Assembly: GCA_004799545.1 (NCBI GenBank)
Contig: SSMU01000024.1
Location: 1 to 64,000, forward strand
Direction of reading: 5' to 3'
Source of the DNA: Phenylobacterium sp.
Lineage (GTDB): Bacteria > Pseudomonadota > Alphaproteobacteria > Caulobacterales > Caulobacteraceae
DNA: 64,000 bases
The number at the start of each line of letters is the position of its first letter. The stretch's first letter is position 1. The notes under the pieces were generated by a model that worked only from the letters and a program-made list of their open reading frames with translations, did not search any database and was not told the origin of the DNA. The position numbers were made by a program, and so were the translations under genes. Below are positions 8,373 to 18,015 of this stretch, one piece after another.

Positions 8373-9859
8373 CCTCGAGGGACGAACGATGGCAGGTCCC
8401 CGTTCGTGATCCCCTCGACGACAGCCCGCGGCTGGAATGCGGCGTGTTCGGCGTATTCGACGTCGACAACGCCGCGGCGATCACCGCGCTCGGCCTGCAC
8501 GCCCTGCAGCACCGCGGCCAGGAGGCCTGCGGCATCGCCTCGTTCGACGGCCAACGCTTCCACACCGAGCGGCACATGGGCCACGTGGGCGACGCCTTCG
8601 CCGGCGCCGACCTCATGGAGCGCCTGCCCGGCCGCTCGGCCATCGGCCACACCCGCTATTCCACCGCCGGCGGCTCGTTCATCCGCAACGTCCAGCCGAT
8701 GTTCGCCGACCTCGCCAGCGGCGGCGTGGCCCTGGCCCACAACGGCAACCTGACCAACTTCCTGACGCTGCGCGAACAGCTGGTCGCCGACGGCGCGATC
8801 TTCCAGTCGACCTCGGACTCCGAAGTGATCCTCCACCTGGTGGCCCGCTCGCGCCGGGACCGGGTGGTCGAGCGGTTCATCGAGGCCCTGTCGCAGATCG
8901 AGGGCGGCTACGCCCTGGTGGCGGCCACCAACAAGAAGCTGATCGGGGTGCGCGATCCCCTGGGCATCCGCCCGCTGGTGCTGGGCGACCTGGACGGCAA
9001 GGCGGTGCTGGCCTCGGAGACCTGCGCGCTCGACATGATCGGCGCCCGCTTCGTGCGCGACATCGAGCACGGCGAGATGGTGATCATCGACATCGACGGG
9101 GTGCAGTCGCTGCGCCCCTTCCCCGCCGCCCGCGCCCGGCCCTGCATCTTCGAATACGTCTACTTCGCCCGCCCGGACTCGGTGGTGAACGGCCACTCGG
9201 TCTACGACGTGCGCAAGCGCATGGGCCAACGCCTGGCCCAGGAGTGCCCGGCCGAGGTCGACGTGGTGGTGCCGGTGCCGGACAGCGGCGTGCCGGCCGC
9301 CCTCGGCTTCGCCCAGGAAGCCAAGCTGCCCTACGAGCTCGGCATCATCCGCAACCACTATGTGGGCCGCACCTTCATCCAGCCCACCCAGGGCGCCCGG
9401 GAGATGGGCGTGCGCATGAAGCTCTCGCCGAACCGCGCGGTCCTGGCCGGCAAGCGGGTGCTGCTGGTCGACGACTCCATCGTCCGCGGCACCAATTCGA
9501 TCCGGGTGGTGCGCATGGTCCGCGAGGCCGGCGCCGCGGAGGTGCACCTGCGCTCCGCCTCCCCGCCCATCCAGTGGCCGGACTACTACGGCATCGACAT
9601 GCCGGACCGCGACAAGCTCTTGGCCGCCAACCACTCGGTCGCCGAGATCGCCCAGATCCTGGGCGTCGACTCGATGGGCTACCTCTCCGTCGACGGCCTC
9701 TACTGGGCGATGGAGGCCGGCCCCCGCGACGCCGCCGAGCCGCAGTTCACCGACCACTATTTCACCGGCGACTATCCGACCCGCCTGCTGGACCGCGAGA
9801 TCGCCGAGGGCCGCAACGAGGCCGTCGAACGCCAGCTCTCCTTCCTGGTCGACGCCTAG
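8369..9859 (+). CDS. purF: Amidophosphoribosyltransferase
   Basis: First committed step of purine synthesis: PRPP plus glutamine gives phosphoribosylamine. The protein has 496 residues. A short propeptide precedes Cys24 (LECGVFGVF), which becomes the N-terminal nucleophile of the glutaminase domain. The C-terminal half is a phosphoribosyltransferase with the PRPP loop VLLVDDSIVRGTNS. ATGA overlap with cvpA. Together with guaA and guaB further along, the window carries three purine genes at separate loci. Confidence 0.96.
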   Translation: MTSRDERWQVPVRDPLDDSPRLECGVFGVFDVDNAAAITALGLHALQHRGQEACGIASFDGQRFHTERHMGHVGDAFAGADLMERLPGRSAIGHTRYSTAGGSFIRNVQPMFADLASGGVALAHNGNLTNFLTLREQLVADGAIFQSTSDSEVILHLVARSRRDRVVERFIEALSQIEGGYALVAATNKKLIGVRDPLGIRPLVLGDLDGKAVLASETCALDMIGARFVRDIEHGEMVIIDIDGVQSLRPFPAARARPCIFEYVYFARPDSVVNGHSVYDVRKRMGQRLAQECPAEVDVVVPVPDSGVPAALGFAQEAKLPYELGIIRNHYVGRTFIQPTQGAREMGVRMKLSPNRAVLAGKRVLLVDDSIVRGTNSIRVVRMVREAGAAEVHLRSASPPIQWPDYYGIDMPDRDKLLAANHSVAEIAQILGVDSMGYLSVDGLYWAMEAGPRDAAEPQFTDHYFTGDYPTRLLDREIAEGRNEAVERQLSFLVDA

Positions 9860-9877
9860 ACGGCAAGAGCCGCGGTC

Positions 9878-10219
9878 TCAGGCCGCGTCTTCCGCGAAGT
9901 AGAGATGGCGGTGCTTGTGGCATCCGGGGTTGAAGCCGGCGCCGCAACGGGGACATTGGCTTTCGCAACCCAGGTAGTCGCGCACGCTGAGCTCGTGGCC
10001 GCAGGCGCCGCAGAGGATGGCGGCCTCGTCCCACTCCGCGACCGGCCAGACCGCCGCCGCATGGTCCGCCAGCGCGTCATGACACTCGCGGCACGCATAG
10101 TAGAGGCCGCAGCACCGCATCTTGATGGCGATGATGTCGAGGGGGCTGCGCCAATGGACGCAGCGGGTCTGCGGATCGAGCTCCAGGCCATGCACGTCGG
10201 GGCGCAAGCGAGTCTCCAT
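9878..10219 (-). CDS. CHY zinc finger protein
   Basis: A 113-residue cysteine- and histidine-rich protein. Visible ligands include C-V-H-W, C-C-G-L-Y-Y-A-C, C-H-D, C-G-A-C-G-H and CPRCGAGFNPGCHKH, the pattern of the CHY zinc-finger family, which in bacteria occurs as small stand-alone proteins of unknown function. The frame is open to 10486, but the ATG at 10219 (METRLRPDVHG) begins the conserved part; upstream sequence is antisense to the SDR gene. It converges on purF with an 18-nt gap. Confidence 0.75.
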   Translation of the reverse strand: METRLRPDVHGLELDPQTRCVHWRSPLDIIAIKMRCCGLYYACRECHDALADHAAAVWPVAEWDEAAILCGACGHELSVRDYLGCESQCPRCGAGFNPGCHKHRHLYFAEDAA

Positions 10220-10286
10220 GAATCGGGGCCGTCTGCGGCGCATAGGCCGTAGCGCTTTTGCCGGGCAGGCTCTAGAGACCGGCTCC

Positions 10287-11033
10287 ATGTCCGACCTCCC
10301 GCTTACCGACAAGATCGCCCTCGTCACCGGCGCCAGCCGCGGCATCGGCCGCGCCGCCGCGCTCGCCTTGGCTGAAGCCGGCGCGCACGTGGTGGCCGTG
10401 GCCCGCACCCAGGGCGGGCTCGAGGAGCTCGACGACCAGATCCGCAGCGCCACCGGCCAGTCGGCGACCCTCGTGCCGCTCGACATCGCCGACGGCGAGG
10501 CGCTGGACCAGCTCGGCTACGTCCTGTTCCGGCGGTTCGGCCGGCTCGACGTCCTGGTGCACGCCGCCGCCATCCTCGGGCCCGTCACCCCGGTCAGCCA
10601 CGTGGAGCCCAAGCACTGGGACCAGGTGGTGGCCGTCAACCTCACCGCCGCCTTCCGGCTGATCCGCACCACCGAGCCGCTGCTGCGCGCCGCCGAGGCC
10701 GCCCGGGCCATCTTCCTCACCTCGGGGGTCGCCGCCCGCCCCCGCGCCTTCTGGGGGCCCTACGCGACCACCAAGGCCGGCCTGGAGGCCATGGTGCGCA
10801 CCTGGGCCGACGAGCTGGAGACCACCAAGGTCCGCGCCGCCATCCTAAATCCCGGCCCCATGCGTACGGCCATGCGGGCCGAGGCCATGCCGGGCGAGGA
10901 TCCGCTGACCCTGCCCGACCCGTCGGAGATCGGGCCCTTGATCCTGGAGCTGGCGCAGGCCGAGCTCGGCCTGCCCGAGGTCACCGTGGCCTTCGCGGAC
11001 TGGAAGAAGGCCGGGAGGCTCGTTTCGGCTTGA
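10287..11033 (+). CDS. SDR family oxidoreductase
   Basis: A 248-residue short-chain dehydrogenase. It has the Rossmann motif TGASRGIG (about 14-21), the NAG-region analogue VHAAAIL, and the catalytic YATTK pair (Tyr and Lys) preceded by a Ser in FLTSGVA. It likely oxidises or reduces an unknown substrate with NAD(P). The ATG at 10287 is chosen because the fold starts there; upstream in-frame sequence is the antisense of the CHY gene. Its last 53 bases overlap the convergent der gene. Confidence 0.88.
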   Translation: MSDLPLTDKIALVTGASRGIGRAAALALAEAGAHVVAVARTQGGLEELDDQIRSATGQSATLVPLDIADGEALDQLGYVLFRRFGRLDVLVHAAAILGPVTPVSHVEPKHWDQVVAVNLTAAFRLIRTTEPLLRAAEAARAIFLTSGVAARPRAFWGPYATTKAGLEAMVRTWADELETTKVRAAILNPGPMRTAMRAEAMPGEDPLTLPDPSEIGPLILELAQAELGLPEVTVAFADWKKAGRLVSA

Positions 11034-12576
11034 CCCCGGGCCGGACGAGCTTGGCCGCCCGTCCGCGCGGATTGCCGGGCTTGGCCTTCGCCCCCTGCGG
11101 CTTGGCCTTGCCGTAGGGTTTCGGCTTGGCCGCCGCCCCGGCCTTGGCCTTCGTCGAGGCGGCGATCCGGGTCTTGGCCTTCAGCCCGGTCGTGGGCTCG
11201 CCGAACGGCGAACGGGCCGAGCCCTGCCCGGCCTTCTCCTCGCCCTCGGCGTAGGGGTTCTTGTTCGACTTGACGGTCACCCGGATCGGCACGCCCGGCA
11301 GGTCGAAGCTCTCGCGCAGGGAGTTGATCAGGTAGCGGCGATAGCTCTCCGGCAGCTGGTCGGCGCGGCTGGCGAACAGCACGAAGGTCGGCGGCCGGGC
11401 CTTGGTCTGGGCCATGTACTTGGGCTTGATCCGCCGGCCGCCCACCGCCGGCGGCGGATGGCGCTGGGTGGCCATGGCCAGCCAGTCGTTGAGGTCGCGG
11501 GTCTTCACCTTGGTCGACCAGTCGGAATGCACCTTGGAGACCGCCGGCATCAGCTTGTCGAGGCCACGGCCGGTCTCGGCGGAGAGCGCCACGATGGGCG
11601 TGCCGCGCAGCTGCGGCAGCTGGCGCTGCGCCTCCTCGACGATCTCGGCCAGCACCGCCTGCGGATCGGCGATCAGGTCCCACTTGGCCAGCACGAAGAC
11701 CAGGCCGCGCCCCTCGCGCTCCACCAGGTCGGCGATCTGCAGGTCCTGGATCTCGAAGGGGTGGGTGGCGTCCATCACCAGGATCACGATCTCGGCGAAG
11801 GTGATGGCGCGGATGGTGTCCTGGGTTGAGAGCTTCTCCAGCTTCTCATGCACCTTGGCCTTGCGCCGCAGGCCGGCGGTGTCGACCAGCCGGACCTTCC
11901 GCCCATCCCAGGTCCAGTCCACGGGGATGGCGTCGCGGGTGATGCCGGCCTCGGGCCCGGTCAACAGCCGGTCCTCGCCGATCAGCCGGTTGACCAGGGT
12001 CGACTTCCCGGCGTTCGGCCGCCCGACGATGGCCAGCCGGATCGGCTTGTCGGCTTCGTCGCCGTCTTCATCCTCGTCGCCATCGTAGGCGATCGCGGCC
12101 ACCGCGGCGTAGAGGTCAGCCATGCCCTCGCCATGCTCGGCGGAGATCGGCACCGGCTCGCCCAGGCCCAGGCGGAACGCCTCCAGGGCGCCGTCCTCGC
12201 CCTGCCGGCCCTCGACCTTGTTGGCCACCAGCACCACCGGCTTGTCGCGCCGGCGCAGGATTTCGGCGAACACCTGGTCGAGCGGGGTCACGCCCTCGCG
12301 GGCGTCGATCACGAACAGGGCCACGTCGGCGTCGTCGATGGCCCGCTCGGTCTGGATGCGCATGCGCGCTTCCAGGCTCTCGTCGGTGACGTCCTCGAAG
12401 CCGGCGGTGTCGATCAGCTCCAGGTCGATGTCGCCCAGCCGCCCCGTTCCGAACCGACGGTCGCGGGTGACGCCCGGCCGGTCGTCGACGATGGCCAGCT
12501 TGCGGCCCGCCAGCCGGTTGAACAGCGTGGACTTGCCGACATTGGGACGCCCGACGATGGCGAGTTTCAGCGCCAT
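10981..12576 (-). CDS. der: Ribosome biogenesis GTPase Der (EngA)
   Basis: A double-GTPase needed for 50S assembly. G1 motifs are GRPNVGKST (9-17) and GRPNAGKST (near 190), each followed by its own DxxG and NKxE/AKWD-type motifs. A KH-like domain follows, then a Lys/Ala/Pro-rich basic tail to residue 531. The tail is longer than in short Der proteins and overlaps the 3' end of the convergent SDR gene by 53 nt. Last gene of a (YfgM-like)-bamB-der operon; the gap to bamB is 23 nt. Confidence 0.95.
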   Translation of the reverse strand: MALKLAIVGRPNVGKSTLFNRLAGRKLAIVDDRPGVTRDRRFGTGRLGDIDLELIDTAGFEDVTDESLEARMRIQTERAIDDADVALFVIDAREGVTPLDQVFAEILRRRDKPVVLVANKVEGRQGEDGALEAFRLGLGEPVPISAEHGEGMADLYAAVAAIAYDGDEDEDGDEADKPIRLAIVGRPNAGKSTLVNRLIGEDRLLTGPEAGITRDAIPVDWTWDGRKVRLVDTAGLRRKAKVHEKLEKLSTQDTIRAITFAEIVILVMDATHPFEIQDLQIADLVEREGRGLVFVLAKWDLIADPQAVLAEIVEEAQRQLPQLRGTPIVALSAETGRGLDKLMPAVSKVHSDWSTKVKTRDLNDWLAMATQRHPPPAVGGRRIKPKYMAQTKARPPTFVLFASRADQLPESYRRYLINSLRESFDLPGVPIRVTVKSNKNPYAEGEEKAGQGSARSPFGEPTTGLKAKTRIAASTKAKAGAAAKPKPYGKAKPQGAKAKPGNPRGRAAKLVRPGVKPKRASRPSSSPRRPR

Positions 12577-12599
12577 GACAGAGGCCCCTTATGCGCGCC

Positions 12600-13988
12600 C
12601 TAGCGCAGCGCGATCAGCTGGGCGTTGTCGGTGACCACATAGACCATGTCGCCCGCCGCGATCGGCCCGATCAGCGCCGGCGCGCCCAGCGCGACGCGCT
12701 TCTGGACCTCGCCGGTCTTGGCGTTCACCGCCACCAGCTCGCCGTTCGAGCTGGCGATCAGCAGGCGGTTGTCGGCCAAGAGCGGACCCGTCCAGATCGG
12801 CTTCAGCTCCCGGTGGCTGCCGATGCCCCAGAAGCCGCCGACCTTCCGGGGCTTGAAGCCCTCGTTCAGGTCGCGCACCCAGAACACCTGGCCGGTCTCG
12901 CGCGAGGCGCAGACCAGGGTGCCGTCCTTGGCCACCACATAGACCACGTCGCCGGCCGGCAGCGGGCTGCTGACGCCCACCACCGGCAGGGTCCAGCGCG
13001 ACTGGCCGGTGCGCAGGTCGGTGGCGGAGAACACGCCCGAATGGCTCACCGCATAGACGTCGCCGCGGTAGATCACCGGGCGGCCGGCGATGTCGCGGAT
13101 TTCCGAGAGCGAGCTCGTCGGGCTGGCGCGCGACAGGGCGTCGTCCCACAGGTCGTTGCCGTTGGCGACGCGCAGCGCCACCAGCTCGCCGGAGCCGAAC
13201 GAGGCCACCACCGTGTCCCCGGACACCGCCGGGCTCGACGAGGCCAGGATCCGCGCCGATTCCGACAGCGCCTGATAGGTCCAGCCGGCCGCGCCGCTCG
13301 CCGCGTCGAAGGTGAGCAGGGAGTTGTCCAGCGCCACGGCCATCACCCGGCCGCCGGCGACGGTGGGCGCGGCGTGGATCGGCTCGTCGGTCCGGGTGCG
13401 CCAGATCGTTTTCCCGGTGGCGGCGTCCACCGCGGCCACGAAGCGGTAGCCGGAGGTCACGAAGAGCTTGCCGTCGGCGAAGGCGACGCCGCCGCCGAAG
13501 CCTTCGCGGTCGCGGCGGTTGTCGTTGGGCCTCAGGTTCACGCGCCAGACCAGGGCGCCGGTGCGCTCGTCGCGCGCCTCGACCCCGGCCTCGCCGTCCA
13601 TGGTGTAGACCCGCCCGGACGCGGCGACCGGCGGCGCCATCACGTGGATCGCCTTGTTGGAGCCCTGGCCAATGCTCTCCCGCCAGGCCACCGACAGGTT
13701 GGCGCCGGCGGAGACGTTCTCCATCGACTGTTCCTGGCTGCCGCCCGGCAGCGGCCAGTCGGCGACCTGGGCCGGCGCCGGCAGGGCGAAGTCGACGCCC
13801 TTCAGCGCATCGGCGGGCGCCAGCACCTCGTCCTGCTGGACGATCGAGATGCGCTGGCCCTCGGCGGTCTCCTTGTTCTTGTCACCCCCGCCGTGGAACG
13901 GATTGATCCGGCTTATCGTCGAGCAGCCGGCCGCGCCCACGGCAGCGGTCAGGAGGGCGGCGAGGAGGAGTTGGCGACGCAGCGTCAT
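12600..13988 (-). CDS. bamB: Outer membrane assembly lipoprotein BamB (PQQ-like beta-propeller)
   Basis: A 462-residue lipoprotein of the BAM machine that inserts outer-membrane proteins. The signal peptide ends at a lipobox with acylated Cys22 (VGAAGCS). The rest consists of repeated beta-propeller blades with GxxVWRVNL, GKTIWRT and GNDLWDD-type tryptophan docking motifs. The ATG overlaps the stop of the upstream TPR-like gene (ATGA). Gene order yfgM-bamB-der is the same as in enterobacteria, which supports the call. Confidence 0.9.
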   Translation of the reverse strand: MTLRRQLLLAALLTAAVGAAGCSTISRINPFHGGGDKNKETAEGQRISIVQQDEVLAPADALKGVDFALPAPAQVADWPLPGGSQEQSMENVSAGANLSVAWRESIGQGSNKAIHVMAPPVAASGRVYTMDGEAGVEARDERTGALVWRVNLRPNDNRRDREGFGGGVAFADGKLFVTSGYRFVAAVDAATGKTIWRTRTDEPIHAAPTVAGGRVMAVALDNSLLTFDAASGAAGWTYQALSESARILASSSPAVSGDTVVASFGSGELVALRVANGNDLWDDALSRASPTSSLSEIRDIAGRPVIYRGDVYAVSHSGVFSATDLRTGQSRWTLPVVGVSSPLPAGDVVYVVAKDGTLVCASRETGQVFWVRDLNEGFKPRKVGGFWGIGSHRELKPIWTGPLLADNRLLIASSNGELVAVNAKTGEVQKRVALGAPALIGPIAAGDMVYVVTDNAQLIALR

Positions 13989-14749
13989 TGAGGGCCCGGG
14001 GCTTCTTGTTGTGGCGGCAGGTTCGGCGTCGTCTGGCCCGGAGCCAGCATGACAGGCGGAGGCAGGGCGGCGGCCGCCTTGGCGACGGCCGGAATGGATT
14101 TGGCTGAGCCGGAATCGATCAGCGCCATGGCGGCGCCGGCCCGTTCGCGCGCCCCGTCGGGGGCGTCCAGGGCCTGGCTGATCACCAGGAACTGGCTGCG
14201 GGCGCCGGCCAGGTCGCCGGCCATGATCTTGGCGAAGCCCAGCGCCTCACGGGCCTGGACCCGGTAGGGGCGGCCGTCTTGGATCAGCGGCGTCAAGCGG
14301 GCCTCCAGGTCCTTCTCAGGCGCGGTGTCCAGCAAGGCGAAGGCGGATTTGAGGCGCGCGGCGTCGCCGATCACGTTGTCCGGCGCGGCGTCGGCGGCCT
14401 GGTCGAACAGGGCGACCGCGGCCGGGACCTTCTTGTCGGCCAGCTGCAGGCCGCCCAGCTGCATCAGGGCCAGCGACTTGTAGGCCGCTGAGGGCGACTG
14501 CGAGACCTGCTTCCACAGCGCCTCGGCCTGCGGGCGATGGCCGCCGCTCATGGCTTCCACGGCTGCGGCATATTGCTCGGAGGCCTTGGCGGCCTGCTGG
14601 GTGCGGTACTGCTGCCAGCCCCAGACGCCGAACACGGCGATCACCGCGGCGGCCGCGACGGCCAACACCCATGGCAAGACCTTCAGCAACACCGCCCGGT
14701 ATCGCTCGGAGCGAAGCTGCTCCTCGACCTCTTCGAACAGATCAGTCAA
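13985..14749 (-). CDS. YfgM-like tetratricopeptide membrane protein
   Basis: A 254-residue protein with a cytoplasmic N-terminus, one transmembrane segment (about 25-45, LPWVLAVAAAAVIAVFGVW) and a periplasmic helical domain with TPR-like repeats. This is the architecture of YfgM (ancillary SecYEG translocon subunit), whose gene also precedes bamB. The start is TTG at 14749 with GGAG seven bases upstream. The C-terminus is Pro/Gln-rich. Confidence 0.82.
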   Translation of the reverse strand: MTDLFEEVEEQLRSERYRAVLLKVLPWVLAVAAAAVIAVFGVWGWQQYRTQQAAKASEQYAAAVEAMSGGHRPQAEALWKQVSQSPSAAYKSLALMQLGGLQLADKKVPAAVALFDQAADAAPDNVIGDAARLKSAFALLDTAPEKDLEARLTPLIQDGRPYRVQAREALGFAKIMAGDLAGARSQFLVISQALDAPDGARERAGAAMALIDSGSAKSIPAVAKAAAALPPPVMLAPGQTTPNLPPQQEAPGPQ

Positions 14750-14944
14750 TCGGGACTCCGGGTGGTCGTCAGGCGCCTCGGCGCAGAGGCGGGGAACCTA
14801 TAGCGCGCCGTCGCCCGTCGCAACGGTCGCCGCCACGGGCGAAACGCCGCCGCCGATCTTCGAAAATGACGCCCGCGCCACTTCGGCGTAACGTCGTCGT
14901 GTGAGCGTGCGCGAGACACGCCCGGGAGACGTCAGGAAGGCCCC

Positions 14945-16036
14945 ATGCCCGAGATCAAGGACCTCTACGCCATCGAGCCCGAGGGCTCCATCTGGACCGT
15001 GCCGCAAGCGTACGACGTCCGCTTCAACTGGGACTACGACGACGGCCGCCAGACCATGATGCACCTCTATCGCAAGGGCGTGCAGATGCAGTGGGACGCC
15101 GAGACCCGGATCGACTGGTCGCAGGAGCTCGACGAGGAGAACCCCGAGCAGCTGCCAGAGGGCATGCTGCCGATTTCCGGCATGGCTGCTTACGAATCCA
15201 TGTCGGCCAAGGAGAAGGCCAAGGTCCGCCGCCACTTCCAGGCCTGGCAGATCAGCCAGTTCATGCAGGGCGAGCAGGGCGCGCTGATCTGCGCCGCCAA
15301 GATCGTCACCCAGGTGCCGGACGTGGATTCCAAATTCTACGCCTCGACCCAGGTGATCGACGAGGCGCGCCACGTGGAGAGCTACAAGCGCCTCTTGGAA
15401 AAGTTCGGCGTCGCCTATCCGATGACCCCGCCCCTGAAGGAGCTCATCGACCAGGTGCTGCGCGACAACCGCTGGGACATGACCTACCTCGGCATGCAGG
15501 TGGTCATCGAGGGGCTGGCGCTGGCCGCCTTCCAGCAGATCCGCGACAACGCCCAGAACCCGCTGGCCGCCGCGGTCAACGCCTACGTCATGCAGGACGA
15601 GAGCCGGCACGTGGCCTTCGGCCGCCTGGCGCTGCGCGACTTCTATCCGCAGCTCACCCAGAAGGAGCGCGACGAGCGCGAGGAGTTCCTGCTGGAGGCC
15701 TGCTACCTGATGCGCGACCGCTTCGATGCGGTGGAGGTCTGGAAGACGCTCGGCCTCGATCCCGCCGAATGCGCCGCGCACATGTACGATTCCGGCTTCA
15801 TGCAGATGTTCCGCTCCAGCCTGTTCACCCGCATCGTGCCGATCGTGAAGGACGTGGGCCTGTGGGGCGACACCATCCGCAAGGGCTACGAGCAGATGGG
15901 CATACTGGAGTTCGCCAACGCCGACGTGCAGGCGCTGCAGGAGGCGGACGAGTCCATCGCCCGCGACCACGACGCCCGCCGCGCCTATGTCGAGAGCGTC
16001 ATCAACCGCGCCCAGCAGCTGGAGCCGGCCGAGTAG
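14945..16036 (+). CDS. Ferritin-like diiron protein
   Basis: A 363-residue protein with the carboxylate-bridged diiron signature: a Glu in MQGEQGAL, then DEARHVE, a Glu in VVIEGLAL, and DESRHVAFG. Such proteins include ribonucleotide-reductase-like and AurF-type oxygenases. The second half-motif and the length fit a soluble diiron oxidase or oxygenase, but no pathway partner is adjacent, so the substrate is unknown. The ATG at 14945 has AGGAAGG upstream. Convergent with panB across a two-part palindromic element. Confidence 0.75.
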   Translation: MPEIKDLYAIEPEGSIWTVPQAYDVRFNWDYDDGRQTMMHLYRKGVQMQWDAETRIDWSQELDEENPEQLPEGMLPISGMAAYESMSAKEKAKVRRHFQAWQISQFMQGEQGALICAAKIVTQVPDVDSKFYASTQVIDEARHVESYKRLLEKFGVAYPMTPPLKELIDQVLRDNRWDMTYLGMQVVIEGLALAAFQQIRDNAQNPLAAAVNAYVMQDESRHVAFGRLALRDFYPQLTQKERDEREEFLLEACYLMRDRFDAVEVWKTLGLDPAECAAHMYDSGFMQMFRSSLFTRIVPIVKDVGLWGDTIRKGYEQMGILEFANADVQALQEADESIARDHDARRAYVESVINRAQQLEPAE

Positions 16037-16041
16037 GCCGC

Positions 16042-16091
16042 GGAGCGCGTCAGGCGAAAGTGGACACCGGTTTCGCCGCCCGACGCGCTCC
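16042..16091. repeat. REP-like nested palindrome
   Basis: Outer arms GGAGCGCGTC (16042-16051) and GACGCGCTCC (16082-16091) enclose inner arms GGCGAAA (16053-16059) and TTTCGCC (16071-16077). This is the form of the extragenic palindromes common in alphaproteobacteria. It lies directly after the ferritin-like gene. Confidence 0.8.
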
Positions 16092-16105
16092 AAGCTATAG
16101 GAGAT

Positions 16106-16155
16106 AGACCCTTCTTGTCTGGTTCAGGTGGTTCCACCTGAACCAGGAAGGGTCT
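16106..16155. repeat. Palindromic element / likely bidirectional terminator at the panB stop
   Basis: Outer arms AGACCCTTC (16106-16114) and GAAGGGTCT (16147-16155) and a 12-bp inner stem (16120-16131 with 16134-16145). The unpaired TTGTC is on one side and G on the other. The panB stop codon (16154-16156 on the minus strand) is partly made by the element edge. Related copies lie at 54556-54606 and 61063-61107. Confidence 0.75.
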
Positions 16156-17014
16156 AGCCGGCCTTGGCGAAATAGATCTCCGCCGGGCCCGGGAAGCGCC
16201 GGGCCCGGACGTCGTCGGCGTAGCGGCCCACGGCCTTGGTGATCTCGCCGCGCAGGTCGGCGTAGCGGCGCACGAACTTGGGCGTCCAGTCGAACAGGCC
16301 CAGCATGTCGTCGGTGACCAGGATCTGGCCGTCGCAGCCGGCCGAGGCGCCGATGCCGATGGTCGGGACCGCGATCGCCTCGGTGATCTCGCGCGCCAGG
16401 CCTTCGGCGACGCCCTCAACCACCACGGCGAAGGCGCCGGCCTCGGCGGTCGCCCGGGCCTCGTCGAGGATCCGTTGGCGCTCGCCCTCGCCCTTGCCCT
16501 TGGCCTTGAAGCCGCCGTCGGTCAGCACCGCCTGGGGCCTGAGGCCCACATGGCCCATCACCGGGATGCCGCGCTGGACCAGGTAGTCGATGTTGCGGGC
16601 GATGGCGCCGCCGGCCTCCACCTTCACCGCCTGGGCGCCGGTCTCCTTCATCAGCCGCGCGGCGTTCTCGTAGGCGAGCTCGGCCGCGCCCTCGTAGGAG
16701 CCGAACGGCATGTCCACGACCACCATGGCCCGCGTCGAGCCGCGCATCACCGCCTGGCCGTGCAGGATCATCATCTCCAGGGTCACGCCCACGGTGTTCG
16801 GCAGGCCATGGACCACCATGCCCACGGAGTCGCCCACCAGCAGCAGGTCGCAGTGCGCGTCGAGGATCTCGGCCATCGGCGCGGTGTAGGCGGTCAGGCA
16901 GACGATCGGGGTCTTGCCCTTGCGCGCGGCGATGTCCGGCGCGGCGGGGCGCTTTACGCTCTGGCTATGCGACGACACGGCTGAACTTTCCTCGAGGGGC
17001 GCCCCGGCGGTCAT
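16154..17014 (-). CDS. panB: 3-methyl-2-oxobutanoate hydroxymethyltransferase
   Basis: First step of pantothenate synthesis: adds a hydroxymethyl group from 5,10-methylene-THF to 2-oxoisovalerate. The protein has 286 residues, with [27 protein letters not shown] and GHVGLRPQ, all typical metal/substrate-binding segments of the PanB TIM barrel. The first 25 or so residues are a non-conserved extension; a downstream start is possible but ATG 17014 is acceptable. Confidence 0.95.
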   Translation of the reverse strand: MTAGAPLEESSAVSSHSQSVKRPAAPDIAARKGKTPIVCLTAYTAPMAEILDAHCDLLLVGDSVGMVVHGLPNTVGVTLEMMILHGQAVMRGSTRAMVVVDMPFGSYEGAAELAYENAARLMKETGAQAVKVEAGGAIARNIDYLVQRGIPVMGHVGLRPQAVLTDGGFKAKGKGEGERQRILDEARATAEAGAFAVVVEGVAEGLAREITEAIAVPTIGIGASAGCDGQILVTDDMLGLFDWTPKFVRRYADLRGEITKAVGRYADDVRARRFPGPAEIYFAKAG

Positions 17015-17037
17015 ATGGGCCGTTCAGCCCCGTGAAG

Positions 17038-17415
17038 CTAGAGTTCCTCGATCACCCGGGTGAGGGCGAAGCCCATGGCGATGATCGCCAGGCCCGAGGC
17101 CACCCAAACCACCATGCCGCCACTGGCGAAGCCCGACAGCCACTCGGCCTTGGGCGCGACCTCGGTGAATCCGGCCCGGATGACGCGCGCGGAATCGCCG
17201 GCGCTCTCCACCCGCTGGAACAGGTCCGACATGATCAGCTGGCTGGCGCCGATCACGCCGCCGGCCACGCCGGCCGCCCCGATCAGCCACCGCCGCGCGG
17301 TCCAGCCGGTGTTCATCCGCCGCTCGACGCGTTCGGCGAAAGCCTGCGCGTCCGTCAGCTCGGGGGCCTCGGCGAAGAGGCGCTCGAGCCTGCGCTCGAA
17401 GTCGGCCTCAGCCAT
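17038..17415 (-). CDS. Small membrane protein, probable anti-sigma factor (cassette A)
   Basis: A 125-residue protein with a soluble N-terminus (DFERRLERLFAEAPELTD, then AERVERRM) and two transmembrane segments (about 43-62 and 98-118). It overlaps the end of the ECF sigma gene by 8 nt. That position and layout suggest it holds the sigma factor at the membrane. It lacks the HxxxCxxC zinc motif of classical anti-sigma factors. The N-terminus aligns with the protein at 18558-18866. ATG 17415 is preferred over longer in-frame starts inside the sigma gene. Confidence 0.65.
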   Translation of the reverse strand: MAEADFERRLERLFAEAPELTDAQAFAERVERRMNTGWTARRWLIGAAGVAGGVIGASQLIMSDLFQRVESAGDSARVIRAGFTEVAPKAEWLSGFASGGMVVWVASGLAIIAMGFALTRVIEEL

Positions 17416-17992
17416 TGCCACGCCTCCCTTCAACAGTCGCGCCGCCCGGCGCCAGTCGAGCTCTGAGCTTTTCCAGACCACGTTTGACATGGGATTTGAC
17501 CGTTCCAAGCGGCAGGTTCAAGGCCTCGGCCGCCTCCGTGTGGGAAAGTCCCGCCCCGAAACACATGCTGACGCACAGCCGTTCGGCGGCGCCCAATTCC
17601 TTCAGCGCCCCGTCGAGGTCGATGGCCGCATCCGCATCGCCGCGGGGCGCGGCCTCGGCGGTCTGCTCCAGGCTCTCGGAGGCGAAGACGGCGAGCTTCC
17701 GCTCCTTTTGCAGCCGCCGCAGGTAGCTGCGCGCCGCGATCCGCTTCACCCAGCCGGCGAAGGTGCCCTCGCCGCGGAACTCCGCGATCCGCTCGAAGGC
17801 GGTGAGGAAGGCGTCCTGCGCCACGTCGTCCGCTTCGCTGGCTGCAGCTCCCATCCTGCGGAGCAGGGAGCGCACCGCCGAGCTGTGCCGCCGCACCAGC
17901 TCGCCGAAGGCGCGCCGCTCACCGGCCGCCGCGAAGCTGCAGAGCTCCACGTCGTGCAGGCTGGCGAAGCTTGTGTTGGAAGCGCCCGGCAT
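17408..17992 (-). CDS. ECF-type RNA polymerase sigma factor (cassette A)
   Basis: A 194-residue group 4 sigma factor. Region 2 contains DDVAQDAFLTAFERI and region 4 the helix-turn-helix LSHTEAAEALNLPLGTVKSHVKR (shown in part: GTVKSHVKRGLEKL). It directs RNA polymerase to a small regulon, probably under envelope or nutrient stress; the signal is not visible. It is paralogous to the sigma factor at 18853-19392 and is preceded by a small membrane protein gene in the same way. Confidence 0.9.
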   Translation of the reverse strand: MPGASNTSFASLHDVELCSFAAAGERRAFGELVRRHSSAVRSLLRRMGAAASEADDVAQDAFLTAFERIAEFRGEGTFAGWVKRIAARSYLRRLQKERKLAVFASESLEQTAEAAPRGDADAAIDLDGALKELGAAERLCVSMCFGAGLSHTEAAEALNLPLGTVKSHVKRGLEKLRARLAPGGATVEGRRGNG

Positions 17993-18015
17993 GGGCCTTG
18001 TCCCCCGTCAGCCGC

